This document shows, piece by piece, positions 9,600 through 17,651 of a stretch of 64,000 bases of DNA. Below the pieces are notes generated by a model. The model was not told where the DNA came from. It made no database searches and saw nothing but the letters and a program-made list of their open reading frames with translations. The first letter of the stretch is position 1, and each line of letters opens with the position of its first letter. The stretch is from Pseudomonas sp. B33.4 (GTDB taxonomy: Bacteria > Pseudomonadota > Gammaproteobacteria > Pseudomonadales > Pseudomonadaceae): contig NZ_CP140706.1 of the NCBI RefSeq assembly GCF_034555375.1, positions 2,161,001 through 2,225,000 of the forward strand, given 5' to 3'. Made by a program: the position numbers and the translations under genes.

Positions 9600-9631
9600 G
9601 ACGCGCCCGGCCAGGGGGGCAACGGCGCGTC
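9600..9631 (+). promoter_or_regulatory. Hairpin between pilin and chaperone genes
   Basis: Perfect 8-base arms GACGCGCC (9600-9607) and GGCGCGTC (9624-9631) flank a 16-base loop in the gap after the pilin gene. No U-run follows. Such hairpins after the major pilin can raise the pilin to assembly-protein ratio by stalling transcription or protecting the mRNA; that role here is inferred. Confidence 0.45.
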
Positions 9632-9654
9632 AACGTGTGGGCAAAGAGGTGCGC

Positions 9655-10395
9655 ATGCGTTTTTCAGGTGTTATTCGAATCAGCGCAATACTGATGCTTT
9701 CCACGCTGATGTATTCGCAAGCCAAGGCCGGTGTGGTGATCACTGGGACGCGTCTGGTCTACCCGGCGAGTCAGAAGGAAGTCACCGTCAAATTGAACAA
9801 CAACGGCGCCCGTCCGGTGCTGGTGCAATCCTGGGTCGATGACGGCGACCTGCAGTCCAGTCCGACCAGTTCCAAGGCGCCGTTTGTGCTGTCGCCACCG
9901 GTTTCGCGCATCGACCCGAACAAGGGCCAGAGCCTGCGTCTGATGTTCACCGGGGCGGCGCTGCCGAGCGGCAAAGAGTCAGTGTTCTGGCTCAACGTGC
10001 TGGAGATTCCGCCGAAGGCCGATGGCCCGACGGACATGAACGTGCTGCAAATGGCCTTTCGTTCGCGGATCAAGATTTTCTACCGTCCCGACGGCCTGCC
10101 GGGCAATGCCAATGACGCGCCGCAGCAAGTGCAGTGGAAAGTCGTCGCGGCGGACAAGGGTTATGCCCTGCAAGCGTTCAACCCGACGGCGTTCCACGTG
10201 TCGCAGGTCGAGTTGGCGCTGACGCTCGGCAGCCAACGTTTCGACAGTGAAAATGGCATGGTCGGCCCGGGCGAAACCAAAACCTTCGTCTTGCCATCGC
10301 TGAAGACGATGCCCGGTGCCGGGGCTCAGGTCGAGTTCAATGCGATCAACGACTATGGCGCACTGGTACCGACCAAACAACCGCTCAAGCTTTGA
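9655..10395 (+). CDS. Periplasmic fimbrial chaperone (PapD family)
   Basis: This is a 246-residue periplasmic chaperone that folds pilins and hands them to the usher. A signal peptide ends at SQAKA-GVVI (about 24). The PapD-type N-terminal Ig domain shows TRLVYPAS, KEVTVKLNN and the conserved segment SVFWLNVLEIPP. The spacing between the F1 and G1 strands is short, as in the FGS subfamily. I placed the start at 9655 (GAGGTGCGC-ATG) since the upstream in-frame stretch is not signal-like. It is 34 bases upstream of the usher gene. Confidence 0.88.
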   Translation: MRFSGVIRISAILMLSTLMYSQAKAGVVITGTRLVYPASQKEVTVKLNNNGARPVLVQSWVDDGDLQSSPTSSKAPFVLSPPVSRIDPNKGQSLRLMFTGAALPSGKESVFWLNVLEIPPKADGPTDMNVLQMAFRSRIKIFYRPDGLPGNANDAPQQVQWKVVAADKGYALQAFNPTAFHVSQVELALTLGSQRFDSENGMVGPGETKTFVLPSLKTMPGAGAQVEFNAINDYGALVPTKQPLKL

Positions 10396-10429
10396 TCTTT
10401 CCGCGAACGTTTTAGCGCACGAGTAACCT

Positions 10430-13027
10430 ATGAAAACTCTTCCACGCCTGGGGGCGCGCCCACAGGCTCGCCCTCGCTTTGCCTTGAATCCCGTGGCCGT
10501 TCTGGTGTTCCAGGCGCTGGCAGGGGTTTCTGCGGTGTTTGCGGCCCAGGCGGCGTTCGCCGAAGACGTGCAGTTCAACGACGCCTTCCTCCCCGAGGAT
10601 TCGCAGACCCTGGATCTCACCGCTTACCAGCAGGGCAACCCGGTGTTGCCCGGCGAGTACCGCGCCGACATTGCGGTCAACGGCAAACTGGTGACCCGTC
10701 AGGACATCCGTATCCATGCCGACGCCGATGGCAGCCACCCGACGGTGTGTTTCAGTCGCGGCGTGCTGGAGTTGATTGGCGTGGATTTGCGTCGGCTGTC
10801 CGCCGAAGCCATGGCCAGCGTGGAGAGCGGTGCTTCGTGCCTGGACATTGCGCAATTGATCGACGGCGCGACAGCGATGTTTTCGCCGTCCACGCAACAA
10901 CTGGACATCAGCATTCCGCAGGTCGCCCTGCGTCGCGATGCCCGTGGTTACGTCAGCCCTGAGCTGTGGGATCGCGGCGTGACTGCCGGCACCCTGAGCT
11001 ACAACTTCAACGCTAACCACAACAAGACCGACACCGGCAATTACGATTCGGCCTACCTCGGTTTGAACGCCGGGCTGAACGTTGGCGACTGGCGTCTGCG
11101 CCACAACGGCTCGGCCAGTTGGGACAAATTCAATGGTCAGGATTATCAAGTCCTCAACACCTATGCCCAACGCGACATCACCTCGCTCAAGAGCCAGTTG
11201 ACCGTCGGCGAAGCCAACACCAGTGGCGAGATTTTCGACACCCTGGCGTATCGCGGCGTGCAACTGGGCACCGACGATCGCATGTTGCCCGAATCCCAGC
11301 GCGGTTATGCGCCGGTGATCCGTGGCATTGCCCGCACCAGTGCGCGAGTGGCAGTGCGTCAGGCCGGTAATCTGCTGTATGAAACCACGGTGGCGCCGGG
11401 CGCCTTCGTCATCGATGACCTGTACTCGACCGGATATGGCGGCGACCTCGACGTCACCGTTTACGAAGCCGACGGCAGTGAGCAGAGCTTCATCGTGCCA
11501 TTCGCCTCGACCGCGCAATTGTTGCGTCCGGGCACCTCGCGCTTCAGCGTCACTGCCGGTGAAACCCGCAACAACTACATCGACAGCCAGGCCAAGCTGT
11601 TTCAAGGCACCTACCAGCGTGGCCTGAACAATATCTTCACCGGTTATGGCGGTGCGCAAGTCAGTGACAACTACCATTCGGCCCTTGGCGGTTTGGCGTT
11701 CAGCACGCCGCTCGGTGCGGTGGCAGTGGACGTCACGCAGGCGCAGACCGACCTGAAAAGCGGCACTGCCAGCGGCCAGAGTGCACGCCTGAGCTACAGC
11801 AAGAATATTCTCGACACCGGCAGTAACTTTGCCGTGGCGGCGACGCGGTTTTCCACGGAAAACTACCTCGATTTCAGCAACGCCGTGCAACTCATCGATG
11901 CCGAGCAAAAGGGTCTCGACACCAGCCTGTTCGGGCGACCGCGCAGTCGTCTTTCGCTGACCGCCAACCAGAGCCTGGGCGATTGGGGCCAGGTCGCGTT
12001 CAACGGGTTTACCCAGAACTACTGGAACCTGCCGGGCAGCGATGTGCAGTACCAGTTCAGCTACAACAAGCAGGTCGGTTCGGTCAGCTATGGCGTCAGC
12101 GCCAACCGTGCGCGCAGCGGTGTCGGCGAAATGGAAAGCAGTCTGCTGTTCACCGTGAGCATGCCGCTCGAATTCGGCTCCTCGGTCAACCGTCCGCAAC
12201 TGTCGACGCGGGTCATGCGTGACACCGACGGCAACTATAGCGAGCAGGCGACCCTCAGCGGTACCGCCGGTGCGGACCGCCAATACAACTATGGCGTAAC
12301 CGCCGGCCATGACGGCGCGAGCCGCACCAACAGCACCTCGGTGAACGGCCAGTACATAGGCCCGAAAGCCATTGTTGGCGCGACCGTCAGCCGCGGTGAG
12401 GGTTACGACAGCCTGTCGCTGAATGCCAGCGGCAGTGTGGTCGCGCATCCGAACGGCGTGACGCTGACGCCGTATCGCGGCGAAACCATGGCGGTGATCA
12501 CCGCCGAGGGTGCCGAAGGCGCGAAAGTCGTCGGCTTCCCTGGCTTGAAACTCGACAGCCGTGGCAACGCGGTGGTGCCGTACTTGCGCCCTTACGAATT
12601 GAACGAAGTGGCCATCGATCCGCTGGGCACGTCGCTCGACGTCGAGTTGAGCGAAACCAGCCAGCAAGTCGCGCCGCGCGCCGGTGCCGTGGTGGCGCTC
12701 AAGTACGGCACGCAAAACGGTCAGGCGGTGTTGCTCAACGTCACGCTGGACGATGGCAGTGCGCTGCCGTTCGGCGCCGGTGTGGTCGATGACCGTGGCG
12801 TCTCGGTGGGTGTGGTCGGGCAGGGCGGCCAGCTCTACGCCCGGGTCAAGGAAGACGCGCGCCGGCTGTTGATCAGTTGGGGCAGCCAGCCCGGTCAGCA
12901 GTGTGCGCTGGCGTTGCCGGCGGGCAAAAGCGCGGGCAAGTCACTGCGTCAGGTGGACGTGGTGTGTTCGGTGAATCATTCAGACAATCGCGTTGCTTCT
13001 GTGAACAGCGCACAGGGGTACAAGTGA
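10430..13027 (+). CDS. Fimbrial outer-membrane usher
   Basis: This is an 865-residue outer-membrane usher (PapC/FimD family) that forms the secretion and assembly pore. It has a long basic N-terminus, then a hydrophobic signal region ending near AAFA-EDVQFND. The N-terminal chaperone-binding domain begins VQFNDAFLPED and is followed by the 24-strand barrel with FNANHNKT and the conserved GYAPVIRGIA before the plug. The C-terminal domains end in a Cys pair (QQCALAL and VDVVC). Its stop overlaps the ATG of the adhesin gene by one base (TGATG), so the two are translationally coupled. Confidence 0.92.
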   Translation: MKTLPRLGARPQARPRFALNPVAVLVFQALAGVSAVFAAQAAFAEDVQFNDAFLPEDSQTLDLTAYQQGNPVLPGEYRADIAVNGKLVTRQDIRIHADADGSHPTVCFSRGVLELIGVDLRRLSAEAMASVESGASCLDIAQLIDGATAMFSPSTQQLDISIPQVALRRDARGYVSPELWDRGVTAGTLSYNFNANHNKTDTGNYDSAYLGLNAGLNVGDWRLRHNGSASWDKFNGQDYQVLNTYAQRDITSLKSQLTVGEANTSGEIFDTLAYRGVQLGTDDRMLPESQRGYAPVIRGIARTSARVAVRQAGNLLYETTVAPGAFVIDDLYSTGYGGDLDVTVYEADGSEQSFIVPFASTAQLLRPGTSRFSVTAGETRNNYIDSQAKLFQGTYQRGLNNIFTGYGGAQVSDNYHSALGGLAFSTPLGAVAVDVTQAQTDLKSGTASGQSARLSYSKNILDTGSNFAVAATRFSTENYLDFSNAVQLIDAEQKGLDTSLFGRPRSRLSLTANQSLGDWGQVAFNGFTQNYWNLPGSDVQYQFSYNKQVGSVSYGVSANRARSGVGEMESSLLFTVSMPLEFGSSVNRPQLSTRVMRDTDGNYSEQATLSGTAGADRQYNYGVTAGHDGASRTNSTSVNGQYIGPKAIVGATVSRGEGYDSLSLNASGSVVAHPNGVTLTPYRGETMAVITAEGAEGAKVVGFPGLKLDSRGNAVVPYLRPYELNEVAIDPLGTSLDVELSETSQQVAPRAGAVVALKYGTQNGQAVLLNVTLDDGSALPFGAGVVDDRGVSVGVVGQGGQLYARVKEDARRLLISWGSQPGQQCALALPAGKSAGKSLRQVDVVCSVNHSDNRVASVNSAQGYK

Positions 13028-14127
13028 TGAAAATAATCGGAGCGTTCAAGTCGGGTCTGCTGTTGGCGGGCTTGTCGTTGTCGGCTGGCGCGGCGTTGGC
13101 TGACTGTAATTTCATTGATGGGACATCAACCATGGTCAGAACCCAACCGTTGTTGGGCGGTAATCTGACGGTGGGGCGCGATGTACCGTTGGGTGCTGAG
13201 ATTTACCGGCAGACCTTCCAGGCGGCGACTTTTGTCAGACTGTCGTGCAGCGCCGGTTTGTACAACATTGAAACCCGCCGGGGTCTGCCGGTCAGGCCGC
13301 TGGCCTTGTCTTCTTGGGCAGGAACGCCTTGGTCAGGAAATGTCTATCAGAGCGGTGTTCCCGGCATTGGCGTTGCCATTTGGTACGCCGGTAGTGCATT
13401 GCCATTTTCCGGTAATGGAACCAACTGTGGCGGTGGAGTCAATGCTTGCATCTGGACGATCCAGAACACCCTGATCTTCGATATGTCCCTGATCAAAATT
13501 GGCGATGTTTCCCCGGGCACCATCCAGGGCGCCCAATTACCTACGGCTGACCAGCGCTGGGTGACCAGCAACAATGTCGAAGTCAGTCGTGTGAACTTCT
13601 CGGGCAGCATCAACATCGTCTCGCGCACTTGCCAGACTCCGGACGTCTCGGTGCCGATGGGCACGCACATGCTCAATGAGTTTTCCGGCAAGAACACGTT
13701 CACCCAGTGGCAGGATTTCTCCATCGCCCTGAACAACTGCCCGGCGTTCAACGGCTACTACCAGAACACCGGCCCGCGCTGGGCCAGTGACGGTACATCG
13801 AGCAACCTGGATTCACGCAAGAACAACGTATTGCAAGTGCGCCTCGACCCGACCCGCACGGCGATCACCCCCAACCTCGGCATCATGAGCCTGAACGCGA
13901 GCGCGCCCGGCGCGGACCCGGCCGCCACCGGTGTCGGCCTGCAAATCGCCGACAGCCACGGCACGCCATTGCCACTGGCGACATTGCGCGCCAGCGGCAT
14001 CACGCCGCGCGCGGTCGAGGGCGCCAGCTACACCATCCCGTTGAAGGCCCGCTACATCCAGACCGGCGACAGCATCACCGCCGGCCCGGCCAATGCCACG
14101 GCGACTTTCACCATCAATTACTACTGA
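13027..14127 (+). CDS. Two-domain fimbrial tip adhesin
   Basis: This is a 366-residue secreted fimbrial protein, twice the length of the rod pilin. A signal peptide ends near AALA-DCNF (about 25). The N-terminal half is Cys- and Gly-rich (residues about 25-200) and has no clear family resemblance beyond adhesin lectin domains. The C-terminal half is pilin-like (SRTCQTPDVSVPMGTH) and ends ATFTINYY, the donor-strand-accepting motif. Position at the end of the operon after the usher fits a tip adhesin. The receptor cannot be predicted from sequence. Confidence 0.83.
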   Translation: MKIIGAFKSGLLLAGLSLSAGAALADCNFIDGTSTMVRTQPLLGGNLTVGRDVPLGAEIYRQTFQAATFVRLSCSAGLYNIETRRGLPVRPLALSSWAGTPWSGNVYQSGVPGIGVAIWYAGSALPFSGNGTNCGGGVNACIWTIQNTLIFDMSLIKIGDVSPGTIQGAQLPTADQRWVTSNNVEVSRVNFSGSINIVSRTCQTPDVSVPMGTHMLNEFSGKNTFTQWQDFSIALNNCPAFNGYYQNTGPRWASDGTSSNLDSRKNNVLQVRLDPTRTAITPNLGIMSLNASAPGADPAATGVGLQIADSHGTPLPLATLRASGITPRAVEGASYTIPLKARYIQTGDSITAGPANATATFTINYY

Positions 14128-14210
14128 TCCACCGACTTGTTTGAGCGCCACCCGTGCGGGCCTATAGATCAATAACGACCGGGCCCGGACTTCACTGTTA
14201 GGAGTGTTAG

Positions 14211-14624
14211 ATGAGTATTCAACGTGTGTCTTCGCGCGCGCGCCTGTCGGCGTGCCTGTTGATCATGGCCGGGACCTTGAGTGCCTGCGCCAGTGCGCCG
14301 ATTCCCGAACAGCAAATCAGCCTGTCGCGCGATGCAGTCAACCGTGCGGTGTCGGCGCAAGCGACGCAATACGCACCGCTGGAGATGAAGGCAGCGCAAG
14401 ACAAAATGTTCCAGATGGAACGCGCCCTGGGAGAAAAAAACTACCCGCAAGCCAAATTGTTGGCTGAGCAGATCGAAGCCGACGCCAACCTCGCCGAGGG
14501 TAAATCGCGCGCGGTGAAATGGCAGAAACAATTGACCGATGCACGCAGCGGCATTCAGGTGCTCAAGCAGGAAATGCTGCAAGACCCGGTCACCGGTTTC
14601 AATCCGCCAGCCAGCGCTCAATAA
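14211..14624 (+). CDS. DUF4398-domain lipoprotein
   Basis: This is a 137-residue envelope protein with a lipobox (TLSACAS, Cys at about 27) and a helical C-terminal DUF4398 region (residues about 35-125) rich in Ala, Lys and Gln. An AGGAG site precedes the ATG. It sits 10 bases before the OmpA-family lipoprotein, which has a similar helical N-terminal half, and the two form a pair seen together in many pseudomonads. It is 83 bases after the adhesin gene, so it may be transcribed with the fimbrial genes. The molecular role is unknown. Confidence 0.82.
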   Translation: MSIQRVSSRARLSACLLIMAGTLSACASAPIPEQQISLSRDAVNRAVSAQATQYAPLEMKAAQDKMFQMERALGEKNYPQAKLLAEQIEADANLAEGKSRAVKWQKQLTDARSGIQVLKQEMLQDPVTGFNPPASAQ

Positions 14625-14634
14625 GGACTTGTTC

Positions 14635-15408
14635 ATGTCGAATTTCAAACTGTTGCCCGTCGCTTCGCTGATCGCTCTGACGCTGGCCGGTTGTGCCACG
14701 CCACCGGAAAACCCGCAACTGCTGCAAGCGCGCGAACAGTTCGCGGCGTTGCAAAACAAGCCTGAAGCCAACACCCTCGCAGCTCTCGAAACCCAGTCTG
14801 CATTCACTGCGTTGAACACGGCCGACCAAGCGTCGCAGAAGGACCGTCAGGCTCCGCAAATCGATCAATTGGCGTATCTGGCCAGCCAGAAAATCGCTCT
14901 GGCCGAGCAGACCATCATCGGTCGTCAGGCTGAGGCAGGGTTGAAGAAAATCGACGCCGAGCGCACACAGGTGCAACTTGATGTGCGCACTCAGCAGCTC
15001 AAGGCCTTGCAAGCGATGAAAGCGCAGAAAACCCAGCGCGGGGAAGTCGTGACCTTCGGTGATGTGCTGTTCGACACCGGCAAGGCCGATCTCAAATACG
15101 GCAGCCAGCGCAACTTCGAGCAACTGGCGCAGTACCTGGCGGCCAACCCTGAACGCAAAGTGCGCATTGAAGGGTTTACCGACGATGTCGGCGCTGACGA
15201 TTTCAATCAGCGTCTGTCGGAGCGGCGTGCCGATGCTGTGGCTTTTGCGCTGCAGCAGATGGGCATCAGCGCTGATCGCTTGATCACCAAAGGCTATGGC
15301 AAGCAGTTTCCGATTGCCGACAACGGCAATGCCCGCTCCCGTCAGCTCAACCGTCGGGTGGAAGTCATCATCTCTTACGGTTCAAACGTGGTTGGCGCAC
15401 GCAGCTGA
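14635..15408 (+). CDS. OmpA-family lipoprotein with DUF4398-like N-terminus
   Basis: This is a 257-residue outer-membrane lipoprotein. The lipobox is TLAGCAT (Cys near 20). A helical DUF4398-like stretch (about 25-135) is followed by a C-terminal OmpA peptidoglycan-binding domain (about 140-250) with TFGDVLFDTGKADL, IEGFTDDVGAD, LSERRADAV and the terminal NRRVEVII. The Asp/Arg pair that binds peptidoglycan is present. I set the start at 14635 (TTCATGTCGAATTTC), since earlier in-frame codons overlap the preceding gene and lack a signal. It is followed by a terminator. It likely anchors an envelope structure to peptidoglycan. Confidence 0.85.
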   Translation: MSNFKLLPVASLIALTLAGCATPPENPQLLQAREQFAALQNKPEANTLAALETQSAFTALNTADQASQKDRQAPQIDQLAYLASQKIALAEQTIIGRQAEAGLKKIDAERTQVQLDVRTQQLKALQAMKAQKTQRGEVVTFGDVLFDTGKADLKYGSQRNFEQLAQYLAANPERKVRIEGFTDDVGADDFNQRLSERRADAVAFALQQMGISADRLITKGYGKQFPIADNGNARSRQLNRRVEVIISYGSNVVGARS

Positions 15409-15417
15409 TGATCAATC

Positions 15418-15444
15418 AAGCGAGCCTGCAACGGGCTCGCTTTC
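15418..15444 (+). terminator. Rho-independent terminator after the OmpA-family gene
   Basis: The arms AGCGAGCC and GGGCTCGCT are followed by TTCTT, ten bases after the OmpA-family stop codon. It closes the fimbrial/lipoprotein transcript. Confidence 0.75.
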
Positions 15445-15482
15445 TTGCATCTGAGCATGGGTCAGGACCGATCAATGCTCTT

Positions 15483-15496
15483 GGGAAGTTTCCTAC
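15483..15496 (+). promoter_or_regulatory. RGGAAWWWTCCTAC motif, copy 3
   Basis: The bases read GGGAAGTTTCCTAC. It is the upstream half of a tandem pair whose start positions differ by exactly 21 bases, two turns of the helix. Confidence 0.5.
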
Positions 15497-15503
15497 AAAA
15501 ACA

Positions 15504-15517
15504 GGGAAAAATCCTAC
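15504..15517 (+). promoter_or_regulatory. RGGAAWWWTCCTAC motif, copy 4
   Basis: The bases read GGGAAAAATCCTAC. It is the downstream half of the tandem pair, 121 bases before the broken ATG at 15639 and about 350 bases before the next intact gene. Confidence 0.5.
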
Positions 15518-15638
15518 TCAGAAAATCCCTTCGCTTCTCTAAATTGCCGGTTCCCCGAGTGCGAACCGGTTCTTTCAGTGGTTCGAACTCAACTCGATTT
15601 ACGCCGTTGCCCAAGAAGGCGCACGTGAGGTTCTGTTG

Positions 15639-15770
15639 ATGAAAACCCGTTCCCGTTTTTCCCGCGCAACACCGTCGCCGTGGCCATCGCCGCTGCGTTT
15701 TTGCTGCCGCTGCACGCCAGTGCCGTGTTCAATGCCAGTCAGCAGACCGTCACGCGGAGCTTTTCGGGTG
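15639..15770 (+). pseudogene. Frameshifted 5' remnant of a secreted-protein gene
   Basis: An ATG at 15639 starts MKTRSRF and then reads out of frame. In the +1 frame the following bases encode a signal-peptide-like stretch (PRNTVAVAIAAAFLLPLHAS, then AVFNASQQTVT). One extra T in the T-run at 15656-15660 would join them as MKTRSRFFPRNTVAV. Similarity disappears after about 15770. This looks like the start of a secreted or autotransported protein that was frameshifted and then lost its body. I see this directly in the bases; the identity of the ancestor is not known. Confidence 0.55.
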
Positions 15771-15868
15771 TTTTTTCAGACTCGTCCTACATGCTTTGGC
15801 GACGCTTTTGCCTAGTGTGTCGCCTCTTACGCCATGTCCGGCGACCTTTTCCCTCACCGTTGAAACCC

Positions 15869-16264
15869 ATGTCCTACAAATGCTGGCGAATTCTGATTGC
15901 CGACAAGCAGCCTGCACTGCAATTCCGAATCGGCAAGACCTTTAACCAACTGGGCTATCGAGCGTTGACGCAGGTGCATTCGTTTCGTGAGTTGTTGGGC
16001 GTGACCCATTACGCCTGCGACCCCTTCGAGCACTTTGACCTGATGATCATCAACGCTGAGTTGATCGCTGCTGCGGGTGTGGATCCCGTGCGTTTTTTTC
16101 AGAGCAACGCACAGATTCGCTACGGTGTGATTCACGACACCGTTCGTGGCCAGCCACAACCTCAGACGATTTACGCCAATCACCGACGACAGTTGATGCT
16201 GATCCGTAATACGGATCGGCAAACCCTTGGCCCTCTGCTGGAGCACCTTGATGTTCAGGAATAA
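15869..16264 (+). CDS. Receiver-like protein without phospho-acceptor Asp (pseudo-receiver A)
   Basis: This is a 131-residue single-domain protein with a CheY-like N-terminus (WRILIADKQP, one acidic Asp at 12). Strand 3 reads FDLMIINAEL, so the phospho-accepting Asp is Asn62. It is a paralogue of the protein at 17652, with which it shares Y-x-C-x-PF and INAEL. I chose the ATG at 15869 because the homology to the paralogue begins there, although the frame is open further upstream. Its end overlaps the start of the EAL response regulator by 14 bases, which implies translational coupling. It may bind the kinase, regulator or EAL protein without being phosphorylated; that is inference. Confidence 0.75.
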   Translation: MSYKCWRILIADKQPALQFRIGKTFNQLGYRALTQVHSFRELLGVTHYACDPFEHFDLMIINAELIAAAGVDPVRFFQSNAQIRYGVIHDTVRGQPQPQTIYANHRRQLMLIRNTDRQTLGPLLEHLDVQE

Positions 16265-17561
16265 TTCCACACACCTTGAGGCATCTGCTGGCGAGTCGAA
16301 TGCGCAATTGGCTACGACACTCCGTGCTCGTTGCATCGACGATTCAGTCCCCACACCCGCTCTGCCACTGCGTGTGCTGGTACTGGAAGACCACACTTTT
16401 CAGCGGTCGGTGGCGGTCAACATGCTGCGTACGCTTGGTTGCCGTGAAGTCTTCGAAGCGAGTGACGGTGCTCAGGCGCTGGCGCTTTTGCAGACGCTGG
16501 GTACGGTCGATGTTGCCCTGTGCGATTTGCAGATGGAGGGTATGGACGGGCTGGAGTTTCTGCAGCGGGTCGGCGCGTCGGGCCAGGTCAAGTCGGTGAT
16601 CATCAGCAGTTCACTGTCGGCCGACCTGCGACGCGCGGTGCATCAGATGGTGGCGCTGCTCGGCCTTGATCTGCTGGGCGATGTGGGCAAGCCGCTACAT
16701 GTGCAGGTGCTGGCGAATCTGCTGGGCAAATTCCTCGACAGACCGGCGCTGGCACAACCCAAGGGCGCTGCCGTGACGCTGGCCAGTGAGGCGGAGGTTC
16801 GTCAGGCGTTGGCGCAGCAGCAGTTGCAGGCCTGGTATCAACCAAAATTCAACCTGCAGACCGGTGAGGTCTGTGGCGTAGAGGTCCTGTGTCGCTGGCT
16901 CCACCCGACTCAGGGCATCCTTTCACCCGCGCTGTTCATGCCTGTGCTGGAGCGTTGCGGGTTGCTCGATGCGTTGCTGTTCATGCAGATCGAGCAGGCA
17001 CTGGTTGTACAACGAAGTGCTCGCGCGCAGGGGGTTACCCTGAATCTCGCATTCAATCTTCAAGCTGTGCAGTTGGCCAACGCTCAGCTCACCGCCACGT
17101 TGAAAGACCTTTTGGTGCAGCATGGCGCATGCGGTGCCGGTCTGACTTTCGAGCTAACCGAAAGTGGCCTGCTCGAAGCGCCGGCTACCAGCCTGGAAAG
17201 TCTGGTCCGCCTGAGGATGATGGGTTGTCGCCTGTCGATTGATGACTTCGGCGCCGGGTTTTCATCACTTCAGCGCTTGTGCCAGTTGCCGTTCAACGAG
17301 ATCAAGCTCGACGCCGAATTCATCCGCAATCTTGAGCACGAACCGCGATGCCGGGCGGCGATCAGCAGCACGCTGGCGTTAGGTGAAACCCTCGGCATGA
17401 GCGTGGTGATCGAAGGGATCGAAACCGATGCACAGCGCCGTGAACTGTTGGCCTTGGGCTGTTCTCAAGGGCAGGGCTACTGGTACGCGCGGCCAATGGC
17501 CGGTGCTGAGCTGTTGCATTGGTTACAACAGCACGGTGATGGGCAGGACTCGGATGGCTGA
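16251..17561 (+). CDS. EAL-domain response regulator (RocR-like), canonical receiver
   Basis: This 436-residue protein has a receiver (about 40-160) with E46-D47, acceptor D92 (ALCDLQMEGMDG) and K147 (VGKP), then an EAL phosphodiesterase domain (about 180-430). The signature reads EVL, as in P. aeruginosa RocR, and NLAFN, FELTESGLL, SIDDFGAGFSS and VIEGIET are intact. It should hydrolyse c-di-GMP under control of the local hybrid kinase, lowering fimbrial expression if it acts as RocR does. I used the ATG at 16251, preceded by GGAG, rather than the earlier ATG at 16227 inside the preceding gene. The first 40 residues are extra compared with the paralogue at 3250. Confidence 0.87.
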   Translation: MFRNNSTHLEASAGESNAQLATTLRARCIDDSVPTPALPLRVLVLEDHTFQRSVAVNMLRTLGCREVFEASDGAQALALLQTLGTVDVALCDLQMEGMDGLEFLQRVGASGQVKSVIISSSLSADLRRAVHQMVALLGLDLLGDVGKPLHVQVLANLLGKFLDRPALAQPKGAAVTLASEAEVRQALAQQQLQAWYQPKFNLQTGEVCGVEVLCRWLHPTQGILSPALFMPVLERCGLLDALLFMQIEQALVVQRSARAQGVTLNLAFNLQAVQLANAQLTATLKDLLVQHGACGAGLTFELTESGLLEAPATSLESLVRLRMMGCRLSIDDFGAGFSSLQRLCQLPFNEIKLDAEFIRNLEHEPRCRAAISSTLALGETLGMSVVIEGIETDAQRRELLALGCSQGQGYWYARPMAGAELLHWLQQHGDGQDSDG

Positions 17562-17571
17562 CCATTTTTTT

Positions 17572-17585
17572 CGGAATATTCCTAC
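17572..17585 (+). promoter_or_regulatory. RGGAAWWWTCCTAC motif, copy 5
   Basis: The bases read CGGAATATTCCTAC with a perfect GGAATATTCC palindrome at 17573-17582. This copy is the closest of the five to the enteric RcsB box (GGAATATTCCTA). It lies 66 bases before the start of the second pseudo-receiver gene. Confidence 0.5.
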
Positions 17586-17651
17586 AGAACCAGCCGTGAG
17601 GCTTGCGTAGTCTTGCCGCACCCAGAAACCGCCAATCCCCGGATATTGACC

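Larger units (their letters stand above)
15409..15868. other. 460-base intergenic region with terminator, tandem motifs and a gene remnant
   Basis: This region holds a rho-independent terminator (15418-15444), two copies of the RGGAAWWWTCCTAC motif 21 bases apart and a frameshifted 5' gene remnant (15639-15770). The bases from about 15770 to 15868 show nothing recognisable beyond a TCCTACA half-site. Confidence 0.7.

Noticed and set aside
10412..12715. A 767-codon open frame on the minus strand opposite the usher gene
   Set aside because: It mirrors the third-position GC bias of the usher, has no recognisable domain or ribosome site, and the plus-strand usher is unambiguous.
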